Positions 31,351 to 39,959 of a DNA stretch of 64,000 nucleotides are shown here, one piece after another. Source of the stretch: CAG-877 sp045125935 (GTDB lineage Bacteria; Bacillota_I; Bacilli_A; RF39; UBA660); assembly GCA_045125935.1 (NCBI GenBank), contig JBGVNW010000068.1, forward strand, positions 1 to 64,000, in the 5' to 3' direction. A program made the translations under genes and the position numbers. Under the pieces are notes generated by a model that worked only from the letters and a program-made list of their open reading frames with translations, did no database searches and was not told where the DNA came from. Each line of letters opens with the position of its first letter. The first letter of the stretch is position 1.

Positions 31351-31432
31351 CGGAGTGTGGCGAAATAGGTATCCGCGCCAGACTTAGGATCTGGTGCTGC
31401 AAGGCGTGTGGGTTCGAGTCCCACCACTTCGA
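31351..31432 (+). tRNA. tRNA-Leu (TAG)
   Basis: CGGAGTG/CACTTCG, D-arm GCG/CGC, anticodon stem CCAGA/TCTGG with loop CTTAGGA, a long variable arm, and T-arm GTGGG/CCCAC. Confidence 0.92.
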
Positions 31433-31451
31433 CAGCAAATTTACAACAATT

Positions 31452-31556
31452 GTCCAATGCTGGTTCATTTGCATTTGTGATGTAGTCTAAATACTAGTTT
31501 GACGAACAAGACCAACAGTATAAGTCAAGTGAGGAGTTCGAATCTCCGATTGGACA
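31452..31556 (+). other. tRNA-like gene with enlarged D-loop and anticodon loop
   Basis: GTCCAAT/ATTGGAC, with T-arm GGAG/CTCC and loop TTCGAAT. The D-stem CTGG/CTAG encloses an extra hairpin (TGCAT/ATGTA). The anticodon stem TTGAC/GTCAA encloses 20 bases instead of 7. As at 27707, both loops seem to carry insertions, so the mature anticodon cannot be read. Confidence 0.5.
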
Positions 31557-31760
31557 CAATAAACAACCCGCTTTTTTTGGTAGTAGCGTAATAAACCATC
31601 TGTTTTTTGGATAGCAGATATATCCAATACGCCATAAGGATCCGATGGAAGAGGAAGGTGACTTTGTAGGAGAGGAAACATCCACACCATAGTTGAACTT
31701 CGATAAAAAAGGAACTAAGGGGAATTGTAAGCAAGTTTCGTTTATGCTTGCGAAAATATT

Positions 31761-31787
31761 AATCCGAACGCAATGTTCGGATTTTTT
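31761..31787 (+). terminator. Rho-independent terminator of the RNA island
   Basis: AATCCGAAC (31761-31769) pairs with GTTCGGATT (31775-31783), then T's. The 200 bases before it hold other hairpins (TGGAT/ATCCA, GCAAG/CTTGC) but no gene. Confidence 0.85.
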
Positions 31788-31789
31788 GT

Positions 31790-31797
31790 TATATTTG
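31790..31797 (+). promoter_or_regulatory. Bacteroidetes-type promoter
   Basis: TATATTTG directly after the terminator, for the GMP reductase gene at 31835. Confidence 0.6.
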
Positions 31798-31834
31798 ATA
31801 GTGTAATTAATAGTAATTTAAAACTAAATTTAAT

Positions 31835-32701
31835 ATGAGAATTGAAAACGAAATCGAGTTGGATTATAGTGATGTTTTGATTAAACCAAGACGATCAACC
31901 ATTGCAAGTAGAAAAGATGCAGATATAACCAGAGAATATAAGTTCAGATGGAGTGGTAGAACTGTAAAGGGTACAGGTATTATGCAGGCGAATATGGGAA
32001 CTATTGGTAACTTTGCTGTATCCAGAAAGATGTTGGACGCTGGTTTATTTGCTTGCTTACATAAGCATCATAATATAAATGATTTGGTTGAGTTTTACAA
32101 AACGCTTATAGATAATAAAGATACTTACTTGAGATGTTTGCTTGCTGTTGGTCTTAAAGATAATGGTGTTGAAAAGGTTAGAGAGATTAAGCGAGCACTT
32201 GGTATCACAGTTTCAGTGAGATTGGATGTTCCTAATGGTTATATTCCACAGATTAAGCAGTTGGTTATAGATATGAGAGCAGAATTTCCAGATATGATTA
32301 TCTTCGTTGGTAATGTTGTTACTGGTGATATTACAGAGGATTTGATATTGAATGGCGCAGATGTGGTAGTATGTGGAATTGGTGGTGGATCAAATTGTAT
32401 TCTTGGTAGCACAAAAGTTAAGACCATTGATGGATATAAAAAGATGAGAGATATTTGTGAGGGTGATTTGGTTCAAACACATACAGGAGAATATCATAAA
32501 GTATTGACTAAATTGTGTTATAATTATCATTATGAGAAGATTAACATTAATGGTATTGAGTGTACGCCTGAACACAAGTTATATGTAGTCAATAAGAAAG
32601 ATATAGATAATATTACAGAAGACAATTATACAGAATTTGCTTATTGGGTTGAGGCATGTAATTTAGATGAGGAGACTCAGATGCTCATTGAAATCAAATA
32701 A
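31835..32701 (+). CDS. guaC: GMP reductase N-terminal half fused to an N-intein (split intein)
   Basis: 288 aa. Residues 1-187 are the first part of the IMPDH/GMP reductase barrel, with D-Y-S-D-V-L-I-K-P, Q-A-N-M-G-T and C-G-I-G-G-G-S-N. Intein sequence begins at Cys188 (codon 32396-32398) with C-I-L-G-S-T-K-V-K-T. Block B is near T-P-E-H-K-L-Y, and it ends at residue 288. The insertion point is just before the catalytic Cys, which is supplied by the C-terminal gene at 33831. Protein trans-splicing would restore the enzyme that converts GMP to IMP. Confidence 0.88.
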   Translation: MRIENEIELDYSDVLIKPRRSTIASRKDADITREYKFRWSGRTVKGTGIMQANMGTIGNFAVSRKMLDAGLFACLHKHHNINDLVEFYKTLIDNKDTYLRCLLAVGLKDNGVEKVREIKRALGITVSVRLDVPNGYIPQIKQLVIDMRAEFPDMIIFVGNVVTGDITEDLILNGADVVVCGIGGGSNCILGSTKVKTIDGYKKMRDICEGDLVQTHTGEYHKVLTKLCYNYHYEKININGIECTPEHKLYVVNKKDIDNITEDNYTEFAYWVEACNLDEETQMLIEIK

Positions 32702-32745
32702 ATCCAAAAGCAATACCCATCTGCATTTTTTATAAAAATTATTTA

Positions 32746-32753
32746 CATAAATA
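32746..32753 (+). promoter_or_regulatory. CATAAATA late-type promoter motif
   Basis: 28 bases before the homing endonuclease gene that sits between the two GMP reductase halves. Confidence 0.45.
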
Positions 32754-32780
32754 ATGTATATAATAAAAGTTATATAAGTT

Positions 32781-33827
32781 ATGTGTAAAGAATGTAAAGT
32801 TTATATTGGTGATAAAAGAATAGTTGGTATTACAAAAAAGGATATGCCTAAAGATAATGGCAAGCAAAGAAAAAACACTAAAGTTTTTATATTAGATGAT
32901 GAAACTTATGTTAGATGCACATCTGTAGATAAATTTAAATATATCTGTGATGAATGTGGAATAGAATATGAAACAAAAACAAGACCAGATAGTATATTTA
33001 ATTTTGGTAAAGAAAACGAAAGACCATATATCTGTAATAGATGTAGAGGACTAAACCATAATCCATTTAAAGGGAAAAAACACACAGATGAGTATAAAAA
33101 ACGAATGAGTGAAGAAAGAAAAGGTGTGTGGGGAGTTGGTGAAAAAAATGCTATGTATGGTGTTAATTGGAAAGACCTTGTTACACCAGAGGTAATAGCA
33201 GAGCATAGCAGAAAACTGTCGGAAAGATTTTCAGGTGAAAATAATCCTATGTATGGTAAAAGTTGGAAAGACTATACAACACAGGAAGTTATTGATGGAC
33301 ATATGCAAAAGCAGAGAGATAACTATCAAAATTTATCTGACGAGGAAAAGGAAATAAGAAGGCAGAGAATGTCTGATAACGAGAGAAGGAGAAGAGAGGC
33401 TGATCCAGAAAAATATCGTGAAGAGAAAAGCCGTGCTGGAAAAATAGGCATGAGTAAAAGAGAAGCATATACAAAAACTCAACCCGAAATAATCGTTGAG
33501 AATTGGCTAAACGAAAACAACATACCTAATGAGTATTCACCAATAATGGGAGATGGTAATCGTAATTATCAATATGATTTTATAATAAAGGGTAAAAGAA
33601 TATTGGTAGAAGTTAATGGAGACTATTGGCATGGTAATCCAAATAAGTTTAATTTAGATGGAAGTGATGGTAAGAGAAAACTTAATGATATTCAAATTGC
33701 TAAAATTGAAACAGATGAATTAAAATTTGAGTTTGCTAAAAGTCATAACTTTGAGGTTATATATATTTGGGAAGAAGAAATTAATAACGGTGATTTTTCA
33801 AAATTGTATTTTTTAAAAAATAATTAA
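32781..33827 (+). CDS. Vsr-like homing endonuclease with NUMOD3 repeats
   Basis: 348 aa. Cys pairs near residues 55-90 suggest a zinc site. NUMOD3 repeats follow (N-P-F-K-G-K-K-H near 95, N-N-P-M-Y-G-K near 155). The C-terminal domain (about 230-340) has Y-D-F-I-I-K-G-K and L-V-E-V-N-G-D-Y-W-H-G, the Vsr/EDxHD-type core of the I-Bth0305I family. Its place between two split-intein gene halves matches the fractured-gene arrangement described for that family. Confidence 0.83.
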   Translation: MCKECKVYIGDKRIVGITKKDMPKDNGKQRKNTKVFILDDETYVRCTSVDKFKYICDECGIEYETKTRPDSIFNFGKENERPYICNRCRGLNHNPFKGKKHTDEYKKRMSEERKGVWGVGEKNAMYGVNWKDLVTPEVIAEHSRKLSERFSGENNPMYGKSWKDYTTQEVIDGHMQKQRDNYQNLSDEEKEIRRQRMSDNERRRREADPEKYREEKSRAGKIGMSKREAYTKTQPEIIVENWLNENNIPNEYSPIMGDGNRNYQYDFIIKGKRILVEVNGDYWHGNPNKFNLDGSDGKRKLNDIQIAKIETDELKFEFAKSHNFEVIYIWEEEINNGDFSKLYFLKNN

Positions 33828-33830
33828 TAT

Positions 33831-34496
33831 ATGATAAAATTTGTAGAAATTAAAAAAGGAGATATTGTCAAGAATGACGAAAAGGTGTATGATATTGAGG
33901 TTGAAACAGACCATTCTTTTGTGGTAAATGATGGTATTGTAGCACATAATTGTCTCACCCGCAAGCAAACTGGAGTTGGTCGTCCACAGTTGTCAGCGGT
34001 TATTGAATGTGCAGATGCTGCTCATCAAGTTGGTGGTATGGTTTGTGCAGATGGTGGTATAACTTGTCCTGGTGATATTGGAAAAGCGTTTGGTGCTGGT
34101 GGAGATTTCGTTATGATTGGTGGTCTATATGCTGGAACAGATGAAGCAGAAGGAGAGATTATTGAGAAGTATTACAAGACAGGTGAAGTTACAGAAGACC
34201 ACGCGCCAGTATATACTTGTAAGAAGTTCAAACAGTTCTATGGTATGAGTTCTACTCTTGCACAAGAGAAGTTTGGCAATGGAAAGCCGAGTTACAGAGC
34301 AAGTGAAGGTAGAGTAACATTGGTTCCTTATGTTGGAAGTGTAGATGATGTGAATGAAGAATTTCTTGGGGGATTGCGAAGCACTATGACATATCTTGGA
34401 GCAAAGAGATTGAAAGATATTCCGAAATGTTGCGTGTTCTATCGAGTGAACCATCAGTTGAACACCATTTATGAGAATACAACGATAGGAAAATAA
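33831..34496 (+). CDS. guaC: C-intein fused to GMP reductase C-terminal half
   Basis: 221 aa. Residues 1-40 are the C-intein, ending V-A-H-N (blocks F and G), and the +1 residue is Cys41 (codon 33951-33953), the catalytic Cys of C-L-T-R-K-Q-T-G-V-G. The rest has S-D-G-G-type A-D-G-G-I-T-C-P-G-D, F-V-M-I-G-G, Y-G-M-S-S and R-A-S-E-G, diagnostic of GMP reductase rather than IMP dehydrogenase. The spliced product would be about 368 residues, near the usual 340-350. Confidence 0.88.
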   Translation: MIKFVEIKKGDIVKNDEKVYDIEVETDHSFVVNDGIVAHNCLTRKQTGVGRPQLSAVIECADAAHQVGGMVCADGGITCPGDIGKAFGAGGDFVMIGGLYAGTDEAEGEIIEKYYKTGEVTEDHAPVYTCKKFKQFYGMSSTLAQEKFGNGKPSYRASEGRVTLVPYVGSVDDVNEEFLGGLRSTMTYLGAKRLKDIPKCCVFYRVNHQLNTIYENTTIGK

Positions 34497-34497
34497 A

Positions 34498-34513
34498 AAT
34501 AATAATTATTATT
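34498..34513. repeat. Recurrent 16-bp palindrome
   Basis: A perfect copy immediately after the GMP reductase stop codon, ahead of a terminator and promoter. Confidence 0.7.
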
Positions 34514-34519
34514 TCGAGA

Positions 34520-34546
34520 AAAAGAGTCTATTTTAGGCTCTTTTTT
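34520..34546 (+). terminator. Rho-independent terminator
   Basis: AAAGAGTC pairs with GGCTCTTT (one T-G), then six T. Confidence 0.75.
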
Positions 34547-34598
34547 CGTTTTATGAAAAAAATATTGTGGAAAATTTGGAAATTGAGAAAAAATGTAT

Positions 34599-34606
34599 TA
34601 TCTTTG
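34599..34606 (+). promoter_or_regulatory. Bacteroidetes-type promoter
   Basis: TTTGGA at 34575-34580 and TATCTTTG here. It drives the helicase/methyltransferase cassette. Confidence 0.75.
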
Positions 34607-34632
34607 TATAGAATTAAAAAAAACACAAAGAT

Positions 34633-37140
34633 ATGAGAAAATTAAATTATACAAATAAGGTTAATGTGGATTTTGTTGATCCATTTTTTCTATATACATT
34701 TAAAATTACACATAAACAAAATGAAGTAATAGAATATCATTATAAAATAGGTAAGGCTAATGAACCACTTAAAAGGATTGAGGATTGGAAAAACGAAATA
34801 TCATCAAAACTTGTAGATGTTGAAGTAGAATATATATGGACACAATCTTGTGTATATCATGTTGGTGACTATACATATTATATGACAAAAAATGAGCGAT
34901 TGATTGGTAATGATGCTGATGACATTTTTAGAAAGATTGGAAAAATACATTGTGGAATAGATATATATACTCTTAAAACAATTGATGGCGAAACTATTAC
35001 AGACGAGTGTGGAGATTTTAAAACAACAGATAATGTTGTTGTTATAAACACACTTAATAAAATATTTAAAAAATGGATTCTTTTAGTAGACGAATATATA
35101 GCAAATGGAGATGTTGACAAATGTGATATATTTGTTAGATATTGCCATAAAGATTCTAAAGAAGAAAAGAAGGAGTTTTTAGAAGATAGATATGAATATC
35201 AAAGACAGTGTGCAGATTGGATGTACGATCAAATGATGACGGGAAATAATGGTGATTGTTTTTTAAAAGTTGATTGTGGTGGTGGAAAAACATCAATAGT
35301 TTTGGATGCTTCCACAAGAGTATCTAAGCATGAAGACAACGATTATAACCCAATACTCGTATTATCTGGTTTAAATAGTGTTTATGGAGCATTTAAATCC
35401 GATGCTATTAAATATATATATCATGGACATGAAGTGAGGGTTTATGACATCAATAAATTTGATAAATCGATATTGGAGGAAAATAAAAAAAATCACATTA
35501 TTTCTTTAATTTGTGCTACTGTCCAATCATGTGTTAAGACTGATAATTGTGATGATGTTGTTAATGAAAATAGTTTGAAAAATAAATATGTTGCCAAACT
35601 TTCAACAGCATTGAAAGAACTATTAAAGAGTGGTGTGAGGTTTTCTTGTGGTGTCACAGATGAGGCACATAAAATTGTATTTGGAATGAAAATGAGAGAA
35701 GTGTTTAAACTTATTAGATCATACCACACAAAACTCAATTTTATTCACATGAGTGGAACTGGATTTAGTATACAGAACAATCCTTTGCTAAATAACAAAT
35801 ATGAGATTGATCCATCAGATATCAGAAAGGAGCAAGGTGCAGCCGCTGTAAATAGACATATTATAGTTAATAGAAATCCTATGTTTTTGCCATATTTCTA
35901 TTCTAATATTGAAAAAGGATGGGATATGTTGTTAAATAATGAATGTGATATTGATAGTGGATTTGAAGATATAGATAGCATTAATTGTATAAGCACAATA
36001 GAATCTGGACTTGTTAAGCCTGTTATTGGTGGATATTTGCAAAATATAGAATATGTAAGGCTATCATTTGATTACCTTATTAAAAAATTATCATTTGATG
36101 AAGCACTTATCATTAGTGCAAATGGCGGTGGTGGTATTAATGAAGATGCATTTGTCAGAAATGATGAAGGTGGTAAACTCTGTAAAATATCAGATAAAAA
36201 TGCACATTCGGAAATTACAACACAAATTAGAATGGCTGTTGCTGCTAATAAAATGGTTATTTTATTGAATGTGAATAAGTTTGTTGAAAGCTGGACAATT
36301 AAAGAAATGAATGTACAATTAATTTTGCGAAATATTAGTTCACCAGATATGTTTGGACAAACTATATGTAGACCAACAAGAGTATATAAACATTTGGATC
36401 ATGTCATTAAAAAGGATGCATTTATATTTTTATATGGTGATACATTTGTAACAATGGCATATGAATATAATAACCTTCTTAAACAAAATAGTAGTAAAAA
36501 AACTGCTAACCCTATTAAATTTTTGAATGATGAAGATGCTGTTTATATGAATGGTATAACTTATACGATGGGAAATCTTAATGATTTGGATAAGATAATT
36601 AGAAGTGAAGTTATGCGAATGAACAGAAGTGTAGATGGTTTTAGTAACCTTCTAATGAGAAAGTATCCAAATGCATTTAAAGAAATAATAGAAAGAGGTG
36701 AGAGATTTTTTAAGAATATGACGACTTATGGAGGAAGTTGTAAAATTGATGTTGTTGATACTCCAAACGTACCTGCAACTATTATAGATGGTGGTGATCC
36801 AGAAATACCAAGCAAATCATCAACTACACCTGATGGTGGTGTTCCAGAAACACAAAGTATACCAAATGAAATCGCTCAAATAAATAAAAATGAAGAGAAG
36901 AAGCAGTTGGCACAGATCAAAACATTCATTACAAATTTACAAATTGAAGGACTGACAAGTTATTTTATAGATGATTTAAAATATGATAATCTTGTTAATT
37001 GTATGAAAGAAAATGCTGCGAAAGGTAATAAAGTTACGGAATGTGAGCGTATGCTATCGGAGTGTTTTAGAGACAATTATGAAGAGTTTAAAAGAGATGT
37101 TGAGAGTTGGTTAGAAAATTGGATAGAAACAATTAATTAA
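34633..37140 (+). CDS. SF2 helicase with N-terminal T5orf172/GIY-YIG-like domain
   Basis: 835 aa. The first about 110 residues contain Y-K-I-G-K-A-N-E-P-L-K-R-I, the T5orf172/GIY-YIG-like pattern. Walker A is D-C-G-G-G-K-T-S near residue 214, the DEAH-type box is T-D-E-A-H near 341 and motif III is S-G-T near 375. The Q-T-I-C-R-P-T-R motif near 575 is the arginine-finger region of motif VI. A low-complexity Pro/Ser/Thr linker (about 715-750) precedes a helical tail. With the next two genes it forms a restriction-like cassette. Confidence 0.7.
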   Translation: MRKLNYTNKVNVDFVDPFFLYTFKITHKQNEVIEYHYKIGKANEPLKRIEDWKNEISSKLVDVEVEYIWTQSCVYHVGDYTYYMTKNERLIGNDADDIFRKIGKIHCGIDIYTLKTIDGETITDECGDFKTTDNVVVINTLNKIFKKWILLVDEYIANGDVDKCDIFVRYCHKDSKEEKKEFLEDRYEYQRQCADWMYDQMMTGNNGDCFLKVDCGGGKTSIVLDASTRVSKHEDNDYNPILVLSGLNSVYGAFKSDAIKYIYHGHEVRVYDINKFDKSILEENKKNHIISLICATVQSCVKTDNCDDVVNENSLKNKYVAKLSTALKELLKSGVRFSCGVTDEAHKIVFGMKMREVFKLIRSYHTKLNFIHMSGTGFSIQNNPLLNNKYEIDPSDIRKEQGAAAVNRHIIVNRNPMFLPYFYSNIEKGWDMLLNNECDIDSGFEDIDSINCISTIESGLVKPVIGGYLQNIEYVRLSFDYLIKKLSFDEALIISANGGGGINEDAFVRNDEGGKLCKISDKNAHSEITTQIRMAVAANKMVILLNVNKFVESWTIKEMNVQLILRNISSPDMFGQTICRPTRVYKHLDHVIKKDAFIFLYGDTFVTMAYEYNNLLKQNSSKKTANPIKFLNDEDAVYMNGITYTMGNLNDLDKIIRSEVMRMNRSVDGFSNLLMRKYPNAFKEIIERGERFFKNMTTYGGSCKIDVVDTPNVPATIIDGGDPEIPSKSSTTPDGGVPETQSIPNEIAQINKNEEKKQLAQIKTFITNLQIEGLTSYFIDDLKYDNLVNCMKENAAKGNKVTECERMLSECFRDNYEEFKRDVESWLENWIETIN

Positions 37141-37152
37141 AAGAATACTATA

Positions 37153-38598
37153 ATGAAGATAAACGAGAAAAATAAAATCATATATTTAACAATGGTAAAA
37201 GGAGTTTCAAACTCACAGGATGCATTTATGGATGCTGGGTGTATTAACACGGGAATGGTGAGTTCAGATACTATGGAAAAACTCCTAAATAAGTTGCCTC
37301 AAAAATCAAATGGAAAGAAAATTGTGGTATTTGTTGTGACGGATTATGGTGAGTATGTTGATGCACTAAAAAACAAATATGGAGACTTTTGTGATATATA
37401 TTGTATACCAACATCATGTTATGGATATAGACTGTGTATATCAGCATTGAGTGTGTATGTAGATAACCCAGAAAAATTTGTTATATTTGATAAGTCAAAG
37501 TTGCAGTCGATAGGACTATGCGATAGATACTTAAAATATATAATAAAAAATAAAAACATGAATGCTGACATTGCCGATATTATAAAGGATGGTGGAGAGT
37601 TATATTGTCTGCAGAATCCACCGTATAAAAAATCGTTACATTTGGACTTTTTGGAGATGGGTCTTGAATTAATAAATAAGTTTAATGGAAAAATGGTTAT
37701 AATTGAACCATCAACTTGGCTAATTAATGTTCGTAAGAATGGTAAGGGAAAGAAATACGATACGATCAAGCAGAGAATCGACGGACATATTGAGAGTATT
37801 GTGGTTGAGAATCTTAATAAAGAATTTGGTACTGAACTTTTTATGCCATTTGCAATCACCACAATTGATATGTCAAAAACATTCCACACTATTGACTATA
37901 CTTGTTGTGGAGAAACCAGAAAGGTAAAATCTGTTTATGACTGTAATCTTGTGGGTGATTATTCTACAATTTGGTCAATATTTGAAAAGGTGCGTTCATT
38001 TGGGGATATGATGAAATCGCACACAACAAAAGAAGATAAAGGTAGAGAGTTTTATTATACAAAGTATGCTGAAATTTTTGGGTATGCTTGTCAACGATTT
38101 ACATCACTTAAAAATAAACGATCTTATGATAGTTCGACCTATTGGAGAACTTTTAATAATGGAGAATATTTTGTGACATTTGCAGATGGTTGTTATCACA
38201 ATTTTAACAATGGTATTTCAAATGAGCCATTACATACATATGATAGTGGTAAAAAACTTACTAAAAAAATTGCCGACAACATTTACGGAACACAGACAGA
38301 GTTGGAGAATTGGAAACACTTTATCTTTAACAATAAGTTACCATTATTCCTCAACATTGTTCTCACTATTGATCAGAATAACAATAGTAAGGAGTTTCTT
38401 CCTTGGTTGGTAGATAAGCAATATACAGATGATGAAATCAACAAGTTGTTCGGTTTTACCAATGAAGAGATTAAGTTGATTGATATCACAATTAAGAAGT
38501 ATGAAAAAAATAGTCCTTGGTTCAAGAGATACATGTGTGGTAAAAATGGTGCTACTGATGAGGATGTTACAGAATATATAAAGAAAATCACAGAGTAA
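37153..38598 (+). CDS. Adenine methyltransferase part carrying the N-P-P-Y motif
   Basis: 481 aa. The catalytic motif L-Q-N-P-P-Y-K-K lies near residue 155, typical of N6-adenine gamma-class enzymes. A clear SAM-binding motif I is missing from this protein and is found instead in the next gene. The C-terminal half (about 260-450) resembles a target-recognition region. The two genes overlap by one base (TAATG). Confidence 0.7.
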   Translation: MKINEKNKIIYLTMVKGVSNSQDAFMDAGCINTGMVSSDTMEKLLNKLPQKSNGKKIVVFVVTDYGEYVDALKNKYGDFCDIYCIPTSCYGYRLCISALSVYVDNPEKFVIFDKSKLQSIGLCDRYLKYIIKNKNMNADIADIIKDGGELYCLQNPPYKKSLHLDFLEMGLELINKFNGKMVIIEPSTWLINVRKNGKGKKYDTIKQRIDGHIESIVVENLNKEFGTELFMPFAITTIDMSKTFHTIDYTCCGETRKVKSVYDCNLVGDYSTIWSIFEKVRSFGDMMKSHTTKEDKGREFYYTKYAEIFGYACQRFTSLKNKRSYDSSTYWRTFNNGEYFVTFADGCYHNFNNGISNEPLHTYDSGKKLTKKIADNIYGTQTELENWKHFIFNNKLPLFLNIVLTIDQNNNSKEFLPWLVDKQYTDDEINKLFGFTNEEIKLIDITIKKYEKNSPWFKRYMCGKNGATDEDVTEYIKKITE

Positions 38599-39140
38599 TG
38601 TTAAAAGAAGATATATCAGATATTAGAAAAGAGCGACATCATATTACACAAGAGGACTTCACACCTACTATGATTGTTAATGAGATGTTAGATAAATTGC
38701 CAGATAGTGTATATGAAGATTTTAATAAAGTCGTTTTAGATTATTCCTGTGGCATTGGTAATTTTTTAGTTGAAGTATTAAATAGACGGATTAAAAACTG
38801 CAAAGATGTAAATGACGGTGTGAAAGCATTATCTACCATTTGTGGTGTTGAATTAATGGCGGATAATGTTGAGGAATGTCGTAATAGATTATATTCTACT
38901 TTTATAGAGATGTTTCCAGGTATGGATAATATAGACACATTTATAGTAAGGTCTATTATAAAAAATAGAATACAGTGGTATGATTCTTTACAGTTTGATT
39001 ATGAGCGATGGCCGAAAATGAACATTTCTTTGGATAATATACATGAAGTAATATTTGATGAGACACCAAGTGAAAAGGACACTAAATATCCTATGTGGTA
39101 TAAAGAAAAAATTAAAGACATCGAGCAATCGTTATTTTAA
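38598..39140 (+). CDS. Methyltransferase part carrying SAM motif I
   Basis: 180 aa. V-V-L-D-Y-S-C-G-I-G-N-F near residue 45 is motif I and G-V-E-L-M-A-D-N-V near 84 is motif II of N6-adenine methyltransferases. F-T-P-T-M-I-V-N-E-M is the preceding motif X-like helix. It has no N-P-P-Y motif, so it most likely pairs with the product of the upstream gene to form one enzyme. The gene order is reversed compared with the motif order in one-piece enzymes. Confidence 0.7.
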   Translation: MLKEDISDIRKERHHITQEDFTPTMIVNEMLDKLPDSVYEDFNKVVLDYSCGIGNFLVEVLNRRIKNCKDVNDGVKALSTICGVELMADNVEECRNRLYSTFIEMFPGMDNIDTFIVRSIIKNRIQWYDSLQFDYERWPKMNISLDNIHEVIFDETPSEKDTKYPMWYKEKIKDIEQSLF

Positions 39141-39146
39141 ATATTC

Positions 39147-39182
39147 AAAGAGACATTTTATAGATGTCTCTTTATATTTTTT
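39147..39182 (+). terminator. Rho-independent terminator
   Basis: AAAGAGACAT pairs with ATGTCTCTTT, then a T-rich tract. Confidence 0.8.
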
Positions 39183-39209
39183 TTTGTTATATTTATAAGT
39201 AGTAATAAA

Positions 39210-39225
39210 AATAATAATTATTATT
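39210..39225. repeat. Recurrent 16-bp palindrome
   Basis: A perfect copy only five bases before the start codon at 39231, so a bound protein could also block translation initiation or transcription there. Confidence 0.65.
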
Positions 39226-39230
39226 TCGTT

Positions 39231-39380
39231 ATGGAAGTATATAAATATAAAATATTCAAATCTGTAAAACCTTTAGATGAAGGTAAATTAAATGGTGTTG
39301 GACGAGCAGGGTGGCAATTATGCGGAGTTACTCAAGATGAGTATGGATATGTATATTATTTAAAGAAAAAAGAATCGTAA
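39231..39380 (+). CDS. Small hypothetical protein, 49 aa
   Basis: ATG 39231 to TAA 39378-39380, three bases before the thymidine kinase gene. The sequence has the look of a small beta fold (G-R-A-G-W-Q-L-C-G-V). Function is unknown. Confidence 0.55.
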   Translation: MEVYKYKIFKSVKPLDEGKLNGVGRAGWQLCGVTQDEYGYVYYLKKKES

Positions 39381-39383
39381 TAT

Positions 39384-39959
39384 ATGGGAATTGTTAAGTT
39401 TTATTATGGGGCAATGGGAAGTGGAAAAACAACCAAAATGCTTGCAATGTTTGATACATATAAAAGAAGGAAAAAGAAACCGATCATTATAAAACCTTGT
39501 CTGGATGATCGCGATGGAAAATTCATTGGTTGGGGAGTAACAAAATCAAGAATTTTGAATATTGAATCTCCAACTTATTATTTTCAAGATTTAAAGACAG
39601 AACTTTTAAAATTAGATTTCAAATGTTTATTTGTCGATGAGGTTCAATTCTTAACGAGAGAAGATATATTGTTCTTATGTGATGTTGCTGACAGCAAGGA
39701 TATAAATGTATTTTGTTTTGGACTTAGGACTGATGTATTAGGTAATTTATTTGAAGGTTCTAAACATTTATTTGCATTGGCTGATGAGTTTGAGCATATT
39801 GAAACGCTTTGTGAGATAGAAGGTTGTGATAAAAAAGCAGTTGCACATATTAGATATATCAATGGAATTCGTGATGAATCTGATAAGAGTGTTGCGATTG
39901 AAACTGGGGATGTTAGTTATAAGAGTGTTTGTAGAGAATGTTGGAGAAATCAGAAATGA
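39384..39959 (+). CDS. tdk: Thymidine kinase
   Basis: 191 aa, type II family length. Walker A is G-A-M-G-S-G-K-T-T at residues 9-17, Walker B is F-V-D-E-V-Q-F near 78, the lasso region is G-L-R-T-D-V-L-G-N near 113, and Cys pairs near 143-148 and 184-187 form the zinc site. It salvages thymidine for phage DNA synthesis. Confidence 0.93.
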   Translation: MGIVKFYYGAMGSGKTTKMLAMFDTYKRRKKKPIIIKPCLDDRDGKFIGWGVTKSRILNIESPTYYFQDLKTELLKLDFKCLFVDEVQFLTREDILFLCDVADSKDINVFCFGLRTDVLGNLFEGSKHLFALADEFEHIETLCEIEGCDKKAVAHIRYINGIRDESDKSVAIETGDVSYKSVCRECWRNQK

